Counted from the first letter of the stretch, positions 1-8,882 are shown. The stretch: 64,000 nt of DNA from Plantactinospora sp. BC1 (GCF_003030345.1 NZ_CP028158.1:2666001-2730000), one strand, 5' to 3'. Program-made: numbers and translations. Notes: generated by a model from the sequence alone, not told the origin.

Positions 1-2078
1 TGGTCGACCGCAACAACCTCGGCAAGCAGACCCTCCGGGAGTACGCGGCCTACCAGACGCCGGGGGACGGGCGGAAGTTCACCGAGCTGTACAACGTCGA
101 CCGGCTCTCCGGGGCCGGAATGCTCGGCTCGTCCAAGGTCGTCATCTCCACCATCCAGCGCCTCTACGGGGCGCTGTGCGGGCGCGAACTGCCCGACGTC
201 GACCTGGACGACCAGGCGTACGACGACTACGACCTGGACGAGCCGGCCGAGGTGGGCTACAACCCGGAGATCCCGCCAGAGACGTTCGACCTGATCGTGG
301 TGGACGAGTGCCATCGCTCGATCTACGGCAAGTGGCGCGCGGTGCTCGAATACTTCGACGCGTTCATGGTCGGGCTGACCGCGACCCCGGTGAAGCAGAC
401 GCTGGGCTTCTTCCAGCAGAACCTTGTCTCGGAATACACCTACGAGCAGGCGGTCGCGGACGGCGTCAACGTCAACTTCGACGTGTACCGGATCAAGACC
501 CACATCACCGAGGCCGGTGAGCGGATCGACGCCGGCACGGTGGTGCCGCTGCGGGACCGGCGGACCCGGGCCGAGCGCTACCAGGAACTGGAGGACGATT
601 TCGCGTACGAGGGCGGCCAGGTCGGGCGGTCCGTCATCTCCCGGGGACAGCTCCGGTTGGTGTTGGAAACCTTCCGGGATCGGCTGTTCACCGAGATCTT
701 CCCAGGGCGGTCGAAGGTGCCGAAGACGCTGATCTTCGCGCGGGACGACAACCATGCCGAGGAGATCGTCAAGATGGTGCGGGAGGTCTTCGCCAAGGGC
801 AACGAATTCGCGCAGAAGATCACGTACGCCTCCCGGCGGGAGGGGAACAACCCGGACGACCTGATCCAGGCGTTCCGAAACAGCCCTGAGCTGCGGATCG
901 CGGTCACCGTCGACATGATCGCCACCGGTACGGACGTACGGCCGCTGGAGTGCGTCTTCTTCCTCCGCCCGGTGCGCAGCGCCACGTACTTCGAGCAGAT
1001 GAAGGGGCGGGGCGCCCGGACGATCGACCCGGCCGAGTTCCAGGCGGTCACCGAGGACGCCGAGGTGAAAGATCGGTTCGTCATCGTCGACGCGGTCGGA
1101 GTGACGGATGCCGAGTTGGACGAGGCCGTACCGCTGGAGCGCCACTCGGAGCGGCAGGTGTCGCTGAGCCAACTGCTCGGCAAGGCCGGACGGCTCAGTG
1201 CCACTCCGGACGAGGTGGCTACGCTCGCGTCCCGGCTGTCGCGGCTCAACCAGCAGCTCAGCGAGGACGAGAAGCGCGAGCTGGACGAGTTGGCGGGCCA
1301 GCCGATGACCGAGATCGTGCGCGGCCTGGTCGACGCGGTGGCGCCGGAGCAGTTGAACGCCGCCCGTCAGGCCGGCCCGGAGGCGGTACGCGGGCTGATG
1401 GCGACCGCGTTGCGGCCTCTCGCCGCCAAGCCGGAGCTGCGGGAGCGGATCATGGAGATCCGGCGGGCACACGACATCGTCATCGACGAGGGCAACGTCG
1501 ACACCCTGTTGGAGGCCCGTGGCGTACCGCTGGAGGAGCGGGCACAGGTCACCGTGCGGAGCTGGCACGACTACCTGGAGCACCACAAGGACGAGATCAC
1601 CGCGTTGCAGCTCTTCTACGAGGGGAAGGGACGGGTCGGCTTCGACCAGCTCAAGGAGTTGGCGGCCCGGATCGCCCGACCCCCGCAGGCGTGGACCCCG
1701 GACAAGCTCTGGCAGGCGTACGTGCTGTTGGGGCGTACGGCGGCGGAGCCCGGCAACCGGAGCATCACCGACCTGATCTCGCTTGTCAGGTATGAATTGG
1801 GGATTGATCGGGAGTTGAAGCCGTACCGGTCGCTGGTCGAGGAGCGCTTCCGAGGGTGGCTGCACCAGCAGCAACAGGGTGGGGCTACGTTCACAGCCGA
1901 CCAGGTGTGGTGGCTGGAGAGGATCAAGGACGTGATAGCGGTCAGCGTGGAACTCACCCCCGAGGACCTGGACGGCGCTCCGTTCACCGAGCGCGGCGGC
2001 GTCGACGGGTACGTGAACGCCTTCGGTACCCGAGCCGCCCCTCTGATCACCGAACTCAACCAGGAGCTGTCGGCGTGA
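1..2078 (+). CDS. hsdR: Type I restriction enzyme R subunit, 5'-truncated
   Basis: The ATP-dependent translocase/endonuclease subunit of a type I restriction system. The frame is open from base 3 with family-like sequence (VDRNNLGKQTL) before the first ATG at 120, so the true start lies left of the window and the N-terminal nuclease domain is missing. Visible helicase motifs are a DECH box (VVDECHRSIYG), GLTATP, and the motif VI region QMKGRGART, followed by a long helical C-terminal region typical of the EcoEI-type R subunit. About 690 residues are present. The stop overlaps the hsdS GTG start by four bases. Order is R-S-M on one strand. The type I family call is firm; the subtype is not determined. 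Confidence 0.93.
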   Translation, partial: VDRNNLGKQTLREYAAYQTPGDGRKFTELYNVDRLSGAGMLGSSKVVISTIQRLYGALCGRELPDVDLDDQAYDDYDLDEPAEVGYNPEIPPETFDLIVVDECHRSIYGKWRAVLEYFDAFMVGLTATPVKQTLGFFQQNLVSEYTYEQAVADGVNVNFDVYRIKTHITEAGERIDAGTVVPLRDRRTRAERYQELEDDFAYEGGQVGRSVISRGQLRLVLETFRDRLFTEIFPGRSKVPKTLIFARDDNHAEEIVKMVREVFAKGNEFAQKITYASRREGNNPDDLIQAFRNSPELRIAVTVDMIATGTDVRPLECVFFLRPVRSATYFEQMKGRGARTIDPAEFQAVTEDAEVKDRFVIVDAVGVTDAELDEAVPLERHSERQVSLSQLLGKAGRLSATPDEVATLASRLSRLNQQLSEDEKRELDELAGQPMTEIVRGLVDAVAPEQLNAARQAGPEAVRGLMATALRPLAAKPELRERIMEIRRAHDIVIDEGNVDTLLEARGVPLEERAQVTVRSWHDYLEHHKDEITALQLFYEGKGRVGFDQLKELAARIARPPQAWTPDKLWQAYVLLGRTAAEPGNRSITDLISLVRYELGIDRELKPYRSLVEERFRGWLHQQQQGGATFTADQVWWLERIKDVIAVSVELTPEDLDGAPFTERGGVDGYVNAFGTRAAPLITELNQELSA

Positions 2079-3574
2079 GCGCTCCGTTCGAAATCCCTTC
2101 GACCTGGCTATGGTCGACTCTCGGCGAGATTGCCGACGTCGTGGGGGGTGTCACCAAGGACAGTAAGCGGCAGTCCGATCCAAGCTTCGTTGAAGTTCCC
2201 TATCTGCGGGTAGCCAACGTTCAGCGAGGTTATCTGGACCTCACGAATGTGGCCACGATTCGGGTGCCTGAGGAGAAGGCTCGCAGTCTTCAGCTGTTGC
2301 AAGGCGACGTTCTCCTCAACGAAGGTGGCGATCGTGACAAATTGGGACGTGGCTGGATCTGGGACGGTCAGCTTCCTGTCTGTATCCATCAGAATCATGT
2401 ATTCCGGGCTCGCGTTCGGGGTGGCGTCCTCCATCCAAAGCTCCTGGCTTGGCATGCGAATGAATTTGGTCAACGCTGGTTCCAGCGAAATGGTCTTCAG
2501 AGCGTCAACCTGGCCTCAATCAGTCTCTCCAAGATCAAAGAGTTCCCGGTGCCGCTGCCTCCGCTTGCCGAGCAGCGTCGCATTGTGGCCATTCTCGAAG
2601 ATTATCTATCGGTTTTTGATTCGGGGGTTGCGCAGCTATCTGCGCTTACCGTCCGCATCAACCGATTTCGTGATCAAGTTATGCTCGCTGCGAGTACCGG
2701 TCAGCTCGGCCTGCGCTCCGATCGCGTGACGGCCTGCCGTCCCGCCCCAGCCGGCGTTGATGATGGCGAGCTGCCGCCGATTCCCAAAGCATGGAAATGG
2801 CTGCGCCTGCGGGAGATCGCTGACGTTGTGGGTGGAGTCACGAAGGACAGCAAGCGGCAATCCGATCCGAGCTTCGTCGAGGTTCCGTACCTCCGGGTTG
2901 CGAACGTGCAACGGGCCCACCTGGATCTTACCGACGTAGCGCATCTCCGGGTGGCGCCACAAAAGGCTGAGCAATTGCGGCTTCAGCCTGGGGACGTGCT
3001 TCTCAATGAGGGCGGCGATCGGGACAAGCTTGGCCGAGGCTGGATTTGGGAGGATCAGGTGCCCGGCTGCATCCATCAGAACCATGTATTCCGCGCCCGG
3101 ATCTACGAGAGGGTCCTTCATCCCAAGTTGCTAGCGTGGCATGCAAACGGGTTCGGGCGACGATGGTTCGAGGTTAACGGCCTCCAGAGTGTCAATCTCG
3201 CCTCGATTAGCTTGCGTAAGATGAAAGAATTCCCCGTCCCCGTCCCGCCGTTGGCCGAGCAGCCGCACCTGGTCCAATTGGCCGAGCGGTACCTGTCATT
3301 GTTGGACGGGATGGAGAAGGCTATTGGATCTGCGCGTCGTAAAGCTGACGGGCTGAAGGCATCTCTCCTGGCAACTGCGTTCGCCGGTCGGCTCGTACCG
3401 CAGGATCCGAACGACGAGCCCGCGTCGGAGTTGTTAGCGCGGATCAGGGCTGAGCGGGCGGCCGTACCGCCTAAGCAGCGGGCGGCGCGCGGACGCCGTA
3501 CCCAGAAAGATAAGCCGGCGCCGCCGACCAGGGTGATCGGCCGCGACTACCAGCAGGGAGAGCTGCCGCTGTGA
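2075..3574 (+). CDS. hsdS: Type I restriction specificity subunit with duplicated TRD
   Basis: The DNA-recognition subunit that directs both methylation and cleavage. The GTG at 2075 overlaps the hsdR stop and gives 499 aa, the usual HsdS size. Two target recognition domains, at about residues 16-167 and 260-411, are roughly four-fifths identical by eye, each ending in a PPLAEQ conserved-region motif followed by a helical spacer. Normal HsdS proteins have two different TRDs that read a bipartite asymmetric site; two matching TRDs in the pseudo-symmetric HsdS fold predict an inverted-repeat target. Base composition is clearly lower in GC than hsdR and hsdM, especially around 2580-2700, which suggests this gene was swapped in separately. 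The stop overlaps the hsdM GTG. Confidence 0.92.
   Translation: MSAPFEIPSTWLWSTLGEIADVVGGVTKDSKRQSDPSFVEVPYLRVANVQRGYLDLTNVATIRVPEEKARSLQLLQGDVLLNEGGDRDKLGRGWIWDGQLPVCIHQNHVFRARVRGGVLHPKLLAWHANEFGQRWFQRNGLQSVNLASISLSKIKEFPVPLPPLAEQRRIVAILEDYLSVFDSGVAQLSALTVRINRFRDQVMLAASTGQLGLRSDRVTACRPAPAGVDDGELPPIPKAWKWLRLREIADVVGGVTKDSKRQSDPSFVEVPYLRVANVQRAHLDLTDVAHLRVAPQKAEQLRLQPGDVLLNEGGDRDKLGRGWIWEDQVPGCIHQNHVFRARIYERVLHPKLLAWHANGFGRRWFEVNGLQSVNLASISLRKMKEFPVPVPPLAEQPHLVQLAERYLSLLDGMEKAIGSARRKADGLKASLLATAFAGRLVPQDPNDEPASELLARIRAERAAVPPKQRAARGRRTQKDKPAPPTRVIGRDYQQGELPL
2120..3262 (+). repeat. In-gene direct repeat of the HsdS target recognition domain
   Basis: Segments 2120-2575 and 2807-3262 are both exactly 456 nt and encode matching TRDs. 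A 33-residue block starting IADVVGGVTKD is identical in both at the protein level. The DNA copies differ at many synonymous third positions. Few amino-acid changes against many silent ones indicates an old duplication kept alike by selection on the protein, not a recent copy or recent gene conversion. Confidence 0.85.
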
Positions 3575-5106
3575 GCAACGTTGATTCGCGCCGGCTGGTG
3601 CAGAAGCTCTGGAATTACTGCGACGTGCTGCGCGACGATGGCGTGTCAACAATCGACTACGTCGAGCAGTTGACCTTCCTGCTGTTCCTGAAGATGGCCG
3701 ACGAGCGGGCCAACCGGTCGATCAAGCGGGAGCAGATCGTCCCCGACGAGCTGAGCTGGCAGACGCTGCTGGACGCCGACGGCGACGACCTGGAGGTGCA
3801 GTACCGGAAGATCCTGACCGGGCTGGCGCACGAGCCCGGCACCCTCGGCACCATCTTCCGGAAGGCGCAGAACAAGATCCAGGATCCGGCGAAGCTGAAG
3901 CGGCTGATCGTTGACCTGATCGACAAGGAGAAGTGGTCGCAGGCGGGTGTCGACGTCAAGGGTGACGCCTACGAGGAGTTGCTCGCCAAGGGCGCCGAGG
4001 ACACCAAGTCCGGCGCCGGGCAATACTTCACGCCGCGCGCCCTGACCGCCGCGATGGTCGACTGCATGTTGCCGACCCCGGATGACACGATCACCGACCC
4101 GGCCTGCGGCACCGGCGGCTTCCTGCTCGCCGCGTACGAGCACATCATGCGCCACCACGGCGCCGCGCTGATGCCCGACCAGCGGCGCCGGCTTGCCAAC
4201 GGCGCGATCAGCGGCACCGAGCTGGTTGACGGCACCGCCCGGCTGGCGGCGATGAACATGCTGCTGCACGGCATCGGCACCCCCAACGGACCGTCGCTGA
4301 TCGAGGTGCGGGACGCGCTCGGCAAGAAGCCGGATCGGCGGGCCAGCCTGGTGCTCGCCAACCCGCCGTTCGGGCGCAGCTCCTCGATCCGGATGGTCGG
4401 CGAGGACGGCCGGGCGACCCGCGAGGAGCGGGAGATCGAACGCGACGACTTCTGGGCCACCACCGCCAACAAGCAGCTCAACTTCGTCCAGCACATCGCC
4501 TCGCTGCTGGAGATCGACGGCCGGGCCGCCGTCGTGCTGCCGGACAACGTCCTCTTCGAGGGCGGCGCGGGCGAGGTGATCCGACGCCGGCTGCTCAAGC
4601 AGTACGACCTGCACACCCTGCTCCGGCTTCCCACCGGCATCTTCTATGCCGGCGGGGTCAAGGCCAACGTGCTCTTCTTCGAGCGCAAGCGCGCCCGCGA
4701 AGAGCCGTGGACCACCAAGCTCTGGGTCTACGACTTCCGCACCAACCAGCACTTCACGCTCAAGCAGAACCCGCTGCGTCGTGACCATCTCCAGGACTTC
4801 GTCGACTGCTACCTGCCCGGCAAGGACCGTGCCGAGCGGGTCGAGACCGAACGGTTCCGGCCCTTCGGATACGACGAACTGATTGCCCGCGACAAGGTCA
4901 ACCTCGACATCACCTGGCTCAAGGACGCCTCGCTGGAGGACGCCGACGCGTTGCTGCCACCGGAGGTGATCGCCCAGGAGATCGTGGAGGATCTGGAGGC
5001 AGCCCTACGCGAGTTCACCGCCATCGCTGAGGCGCTGTCGTCGCGTACGACGACGACCACCGACGGGCCGACGGAGGGCGAGCCGGTGCGGCCGGGAACA
5101 ACGTGA
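3571..5106 (+). CDS. hsdM: Type I restriction-modification methyltransferase subunit
   Basis: The N6-adenine methyltransferase subunit of the type I complex (511 aa). The GTG at 3571 overlaps the hsdS stop. The N-terminal helical HsdM_N domain is followed by the catalytic domain: GQYFTPRALTAAM, SAM-binding motif I (DPACGTGGFLL) near residue 180 and the catalytic motif IV NPPFG near residue 265. GC content and codon use match hsdR rather than hsdS. With HsdR and HsdS it completes an apparently intact system. Confidence 0.95.
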   Translation: MSNVDSRRLVQKLWNYCDVLRDDGVSTIDYVEQLTFLLFLKMADERANRSIKREQIVPDELSWQTLLDADGDDLEVQYRKILTGLAHEPGTLGTIFRKAQNKIQDPAKLKRLIVDLIDKEKWSQAGVDVKGDAYEELLAKGAEDTKSGAGQYFTPRALTAAMVDCMLPTPDDTITDPACGTGGFLLAAYEHIMRHHGAALMPDQRRRLANGAISGTELVDGTARLAAMNMLLHGIGTPNGPSLIEVRDALGKKPDRRASLVLANPPFGRSSSIRMVGEDGRATREEREIERDDFWATTANKQLNFVQHIASLLEIDGRAAVVLPDNVLFEGGAGEVIRRRLLKQYDLHTLLRLPTGIFYAGGVKANVLFFERKRAREEPWTTKLWVYDFRTNQHFTLKQNPLRRDHLQDFVDCYLPGKDRAERVETERFRPFGYDELIARDKVNLDITWLKDASLEDADALLPPEVIAQEIVEDLEAALREFTAIAEALSSRTTTTTDGPTEGEPVRPGTT

Positions 5107-5138
5107 CAGACATCGCGATCGGGTGGCCGCTACCCGCC

Positions 5139-5570
5139 CTACCGGCTTCGACCTTGGTTCGCGTTCCTGACTCCGGAGAGGACTGCCACAAGGGTCCAGT
5201 CCAAGTTGTCTGCCCGACCCGGGTCGGAGACGTCGACTGGAAAGTCCGGGCTGGCGGCGTTGACCTTTCCGGGGCCCTCCTCGGCTTCGATGATTATCCA
5301 CCGCCCGTCCTGGAGTCGGAAGGTGTACTGGCCGAATTCCGTCGCGTCGACCTCGTCGAGAAGCCCGAATTCGGGGTGTTCGATCAGCTCCACGGTCGCG
5401 GAGCGATAGTCCCAGTTGGTACCCAGGTCGTTGGCGAAGACCAGGTCGTAACCGGGCAGGACAGAGCCGTGGTAGAAGGCGAAGCGATCCTGCCGGCCGA
5501 CCTTCAACGACTGGTCGAGGTTGTACCAAGCCGGCTCCCACAGCGCGAGGAAGGTCACTTCGGTACTCAC
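5139..5570 (-). CDS. Hypothetical protein, 143 aa
   Basis: I do not recognise this family. The start is GTG at 5570, preceded by TACAGT (5582-5577, minus strand) six bases upstream, the leaderless pattern seen across this window. The protein is acidic and rich in aromatic residues (WEPAWYNLDQ, FRLQDGRWIIIEAEE), with no signal peptide or membrane segment, and looks like a small soluble mixed alpha/beta protein. It lies convergent to hsdM with only a 32-bp gap. An ORF on the other strand (5103-5624) is judged a shadow. Confidence 0.6.
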   Translation of the reverse strand: MSTEVTFLALWEPAWYNLDQSLKVGRQDRFAFYHGSVLPGYDLVFANDLGTNWDYRSATVELIEHPEFGLLDEVDATEFGQYTFRLQDGRWIIIEAEEGPGKVNAASPDFPVDVSDPGRADNLDWTLVAVLSGVRNANQGRSR

Positions 5571-5656
5571 GCCAGGACTGTAGAACGGACGAGTTCAGCC
5601 GCCAACGCGAAATCCAAGGCGTAGCGGCCGTCGGGCTTAACCGGCGGCAGGGCGGC

Positions 5657-6043
5657 TCAACCCGCCGCGACGACCTCGATTTCGACCAGCCACTCGCTGA
5701 CCAGCGTCTCGGCGACGATCGCGGTGGTCGGTACGACCCGGCCGCCGAGCGCCGCGACTCGCGCCGCCGCGTTGGCTTCCGAATACGAGGCGTCGCGCAG
5801 GTAGCTGGTGAGCCGGACGATGTTGTCGACCGTCATGTCGGCCGAGGAGAGGATGGCGCGGATGTTCGACCAGATCAGGTCGAGTTGCTCGGCGAGGTCG
5901 GCGCCCGGTCTGCCGTTGGCGTCCAAACCCATGGTGCCGGCCACGAACAGCAGCCGCTCGGCGCCCCGCACCTCCATGGCGTGCACATAATCCTCGGTGG
6001 CCGGGTAGACCCCGTCGATCGGACTGTGTGGAACCAACTGCAT
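5657..6043 (-). CDS. RidA family protein (YjgF/YER057c/UK114)
   Basis: A 128-aa RidA-superfamily protein. Members with the key arginine hydrolyse reactive enamine/imine intermediates from PLP enzymes; others have different roles. Family features are FVAGTMGLDANGRPG, the conserved N-x-R region (SNIRAIL) and DNIVRLTSYL. The C-terminal EIEVVAAG matches the final strand. The start ATG at 6043 follows TAGGGT (6055-6050) by six bases, so the transcript is probably leaderless. Exact substrate cannot be assigned; the archetypal RidA arginine near the C-terminus is not evident, so it may belong to another Rid subfamily. Confidence 0.88.
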   Translation of the reverse strand: MQLVPHSPIDGVYPATEDYVHAMEVRGAERLLFVAGTMGLDANGRPGADLAEQLDLIWSNIRAILSSADMTVDNIVRLTSYLRDASYSEANAAARVAALGGRVVPTTAIVAETLVSEWLVEIEVVAAG

Positions 6044-6111
6044 TTGATCACCCTAGCGGAGGAGCCGGTGACCTGACGCTGCACGCAAGCCCTGACCGCA
6101 GTGGCAGCTTC

Positions 6112-6798
6112 CTACTTGTCGTGCTGGCGGCGGACCATTTCGTTGATCCAGATGGGCGCGTACGGGGACGTGCAGCCCGGGGGAGTCGGATAGTCCTTCA
6201 GCACCTCCAGGCGCTCGCCGATGGCGAGGGCGCGGGCGCGGTGCTCGGGGTGCTCGATGCCGATCTGGGCGAGGCAGTGGTTCATCGCCCACTGGAGGCG
6301 ATCCGGGGCGTCCTTCATCTCCGCCTCGATGATGTCGAGCAGTCCCGCGAGATCGAGGCCCTCGGGCTTCTTGACGACGCGTTCGCTGGTCAGCGCCCAG
6401 CCGGCGCTCGCGACCACCGGATCAGGATCGGCGAACCACGCCAGGCGCAGCTCCTCGGAGTGCGGGCTCTTCTTCACCACGTAGTTAACCAGCCAGTCGT
6501 GCACCTTGGGGGTACGCGCCTCGCGCAACATGGTGTCCAACTCGTCCCGCTCGAACGCCTTCGGGCGGCAGATCAGCAGCGCCAGCAGCCGCGCCGCGGT
6601 GTCACCGGTTTGCCAGAGCTGGCGCGCGAGGTCCTGCTGCGTCTTCAGCCGCTTCGCGACCGCGCGCAGCTTGCCGAGGTTCACACCGTGATCGTCACCG
6701 TGTTTCTCGTTCACCTCGCGCATCTTCGGGTCCTCGAGCGCGGCCAGTTCGGCCATCACCTCGGCGACCGTCGTCCCGGTCAGTGTCGTCCCGGCCAC
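6112..6798 (-). CDS. DNA alkylation repair (AlkD-like HEAT-repeat) protein
   Basis: A 228-aa all-helical protein of the DNA alkylation repair family (HEAT-like repeats). Family members excise N3/N7-alkylpurines without flipping the base. Visible features are GVNLGKLRAVAKRL near residue 38, ARLLALLICRP, the helix pair VHDWLVNYVVKKS and a C-terminal MNHCLAQIGIEHP helix. The GTG start at 6798 has an upstream AGGGGG ribosome binding site. Family assignment rests on overall pattern; biochemical activity is inferred. Confidence 0.8.
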   Translation of the reverse strand: MAGTTLTGTTVAEVMAELAALEDPKMREVNEKHGDDHGVNLGKLRAVAKRLKTQQDLARQLWQTGDTAARLLALLICRPKAFERDELDTMLREARTPKVHDWLVNYVVKKSPHSEELRLAWFADPDPVVASAGWALTSERVVKKPEGLDLAGLLDIIEAEMKDAPDRLQWAMNHCLAQIGIEHPEHRARALAIGERLEVLKDYPTPPGCTSPYAPIWINEMVRRQHDK

Positions 6799-6901
6799 CT
6801 CGGCCCCCCTCTCCCTCGCCTGCGAGATGCAGCGTACGTCGGATTGCCCCTGACCGGGGTGAGTCGGCGTGGGCCGGCGGCGGCCTCGGTGGGCGCCCGC
6901 A

Positions 6902-6931
6902 GGGCGCGGGCGGTTCGCACCGCCCGCGCCC
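6902..6931 (-). terminator. Strong hairpin terminator after the 6956-7729 gene
   Basis: A perfect 12-bp stem (GGGCGCGGGCGG at 6902-6913 against 6920-6931) with a 6-nt TTCGCA loop lies 25 bp downstream of the minus-strand stop. There is no U-run, as is common for GC-rich actinobacterial terminators. Confidence 0.65.
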
Positions 6932-6955
6932 CGGACACCGACCGCACCGGAACGG

Positions 6956-7729
6956 CTACGGCAACTGCCGCAGTGACTCGATCGCCACCGCGCGGCTGGT
7001 GTTGGCGTACGACGCGGCTTCGACGGCCGCCGGGTCGATCGGGCCCAACTGCCACTCGCCGAGCCAGTACTGCTCCAACTGGGTCGCGGTGTGGTTGCCG
7101 TAGACGGTGCAGGTGTAGGAGCGGATCAGCGGGACGGCGTTCGGCTCCGGATTCGAGTACTGGCAGCTCGGCGCGAGCTTGTCCACGACCTTCTGCAACG
7201 CGGCCCGGTACTGGGTACGCAGGTTCGTCGTGCCGAAGCCGGCTCGGGCCCGGGCCACCATCGCGATCGGGAAGAGCGTGACGACCGCGTACCCGACGTC
7301 GTCGATCGCCTTCTTGCCGGAGACCGCGTCGAGATAGCTGCTGGCCCGTACCGCGTCGTGGGTGACCTCCTGGGCCCAGTCCTCCAGCGTCTCGTCGGCG
7401 AAGTTGTTGATGTCCTCGAACTCGATGACGGCGGCGGTGGCGTCGTCGCGGATGTCGGCCACGGCGATGGCGTCGAGGTGGGCGATCACCGCCGACTCGG
7501 CCTGGTTGAGCGCGTTGATGACGTCCTGGGTCATCGCGGCCAGCTCCGCCGGTGACACGTTGCCGTCGCCGGCCCGGCCGAGCAGGTTGAGGGCGAGGTC
7601 GAGCATGTCGAGCAGTGAGGTGTTGGTGGTGTCGTCGGGATCGGCGTGTGCCGGCTGGGTGGTCCCGGGCAGCATGACGGCGAGCGCGAGGGCTGTCGCG
7701 GCGAACCCGCGCAGCAGTCTGGCTTTCAT
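6956..7729 (-). CDS. Secreted hypothetical protein, paralog of 7957-8772
   Basis: A 257-aa exported protein of unknown function. A Sec signal peptide spans about residues 1-29 (MKARLLRG, hydrophobic core, AHA-D cleavage site). The mature part is mostly helical and ends with a cysteine-containing segment (CQYSN, YTCTVYG) that could form a disulfide. The block AVIAHLDAIAVADIRDDA aligns with TIIAHLDGLATAEARACA in the divergent neighbour, and overall order and length match, so the two are paralogs. The ATG follows a GAGAGGAG ribosome binding site. The shared promoter contains phased repeats (7774-7862). Confidence 0.75.
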   Translation of the reverse strand: MKARLLRGFAATALALAVMLPGTTQPAHADPDDTTNTSLLDMLDLALNLLGRAGDGNVSPAELAAMTQDVINALNQAESAVIAHLDAIAVADIRDDATAAVIEFEDINNFADETLEDWAQEVTHDAVRASSYLDAVSGKKAIDDVGYAVVTLFPIAMVARARAGFGTTNLRTQYRAALQKVVDKLAPSCQYSNPEPNAVPLIRSYTCTVYGNHTATQLEQYWLGEWQLGPIDPAAVEAASYANTSRAVAIESLRQLP

Positions 7730-7758
7730 GGGTTGTCTCCTCTCACCCTGGTGCCGGC

Positions 7759-7877
7759 AGACTCTCCGATCCGACTGGACCCGTACTGGAGATTCACTGG
7801 ATCGCCGACCGGAAGGGGACGGGATGCTGCCCGGTCCAGTCCGAGTCCAGTCCGCGTCCAGCGGCCGTCACTAGCGT
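7759..7877. promoter_or_regulatory. Divergent promoter with two inverted triplets of 11-bp-phased repeats
   Basis: ACTGGA occurs at 7774, 7785 and 7796, exactly 11 bp apart. The inverse TCCAGT occurs at 7835 and 7846, with TCCAGC at 7857, again exactly 11 bp apart. About 8-9 bases beyond the right array lies TAGCGT (7872-7877), a good -10 for the plus-strand gene. Beyond the left array on the minus strand lies GAGTCT (7764-7759), a weak -10 for the minus gene. Heptamers with 11-bp period just upstream of a -10 are the known layout for SARP/OmpR-class winged-helix activators. The regulator itself is unknown. Confidence 0.7.
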
Positions 7878-7956
7878 GCCCGTGACGCCGTCGCGGCGTC
7901 GATCAGGCGACACGAGGCGAGACGGGATGGGGCGAGACGGAATGAGACCAGGCGGG

Positions 7957-8772
7957 ATGAAGCGGAGACTGCTGAGGATGACCACCGCGGCGGTGGTGGC
8001 GACCGCCGTTGCGGTGCCGGGCGCGGCACGGCCGGCGCAGGCGACGGACCCGGCCACGATCGTCGCGGTGGCCCAGTTCGCGCTACAGGCGTACAGCTAT
8101 TTCAACAGTTCGGAAGATGGCGGGATGACGATCGAGGAGGCGACCAGCCGGATCATCGTCGAGATCGGCAACACCCGGAACACCATCATCGCCCACCTGG
8201 ACGGCCTCGCCACCGCCGAGGCGCGGGCCTGTGCCGAGCACCACCTGCTGGAGTTCGCCGACATCGAGGAGTTCTCGCTCAGCCTCAAGCAGCGCTGGGC
8301 ACAGGACGTCACCTCCTGCGTCACGCTGATCAACAGCCTCTGGGGTTCGGTCGCCACCCTCACCGCCAAGAACCAGCTCGGCATCGCGCTCGGCACCGTC
8401 GGCCCGATCGCGCTGGTGGCCCGGGCCCAGGCCCGGTTCAGCACCACCGAACTGAAGAACCTGCTGATCGGCGCCTTCGAGCGGGTACAGCAGCGGTTCA
8501 CCCCGTACTGCCAGGCGACGCCGAACGTGTCGGAGGAGTACTGGCAGATGAATCCGAACCCGTCCTGGGTCGACGCCTGGTATTCCTGCAAGCCCGCGCC
8601 CGAGCCGCCGCACTGGTCGGAGACGGTCGGCAGCTACACCGTCTACGACGTGGGGCTCTGGAGTTGGGGCACCCCGGTGGACTATCCCAACTGGCAGGCC
8701 GTCATCGACGGGTCGAAGCGGCTGTCGGCGGCCTCGGTGGCCGATGCGGCGCTGAGTCAGCTCCGCGCCTAG
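7957..8772 (+). CDS. Secreted hypothetical protein, paralog of 6956-7729
   Basis: A 271-aa exported protein of unknown function with a Sec signal peptide (MKRRLLRMTTAAVV...ARPAQA). I chose ATG 7957 because MKRRLLR aligns with MKARLLR of the divergent paralog. ATG 7927 has a better-spaced GAGG site and is an alternative, while GTG 7876 falls within the predicted -10 and is unlikely. The mature protein is helical with cysteines in both the middle (RACAEHH, TSCVTLI) and the C-terminal part (PYCQATP, YSCKPAP), more than in its paralog. The C-terminal region is rich in tryptophan and tyrosine. Likely co-regulated with the paralog through the repeats at 7774-7862. Confidence 0.74.
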   Translation: MKRRLLRMTTAAVVATAVAVPGAARPAQATDPATIVAVAQFALQAYSYFNSSEDGGMTIEEATSRIIVEIGNTRNTIIAHLDGLATAEARACAEHHLLEFADIEEFSLSLKQRWAQDVTSCVTLINSLWGSVATLTAKNQLGIALGTVGPIALVARAQARFSTTELKNLLIGAFERVQQRFTPYCQATPNVSEEYWQMNPNPSWVDAWYSCKPAPEPPHWSETVGSYTVYDVGLWSWGTPVDYPNWQAVIDGSKRLSAASVADAALSQLRA

Positions 8773-8882
8773 CCGGGCGGCGGTGACCGCGACGGGCGCG
8801 GGAAGCTCAGTGCATCGATCCAGGTAGATCCGCAAGCCCACTTTCCGGTTCGGCCCTGCGACAATGGCCGTGCGCCGCCGTG

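Noticed and set aside
7876-7956. Upstream GTG start for the secreted protein at 7957
   Set aside because: The GTG overlaps the proposed -10 TAGCGT, and the paralog aligns from MKRRLLR.
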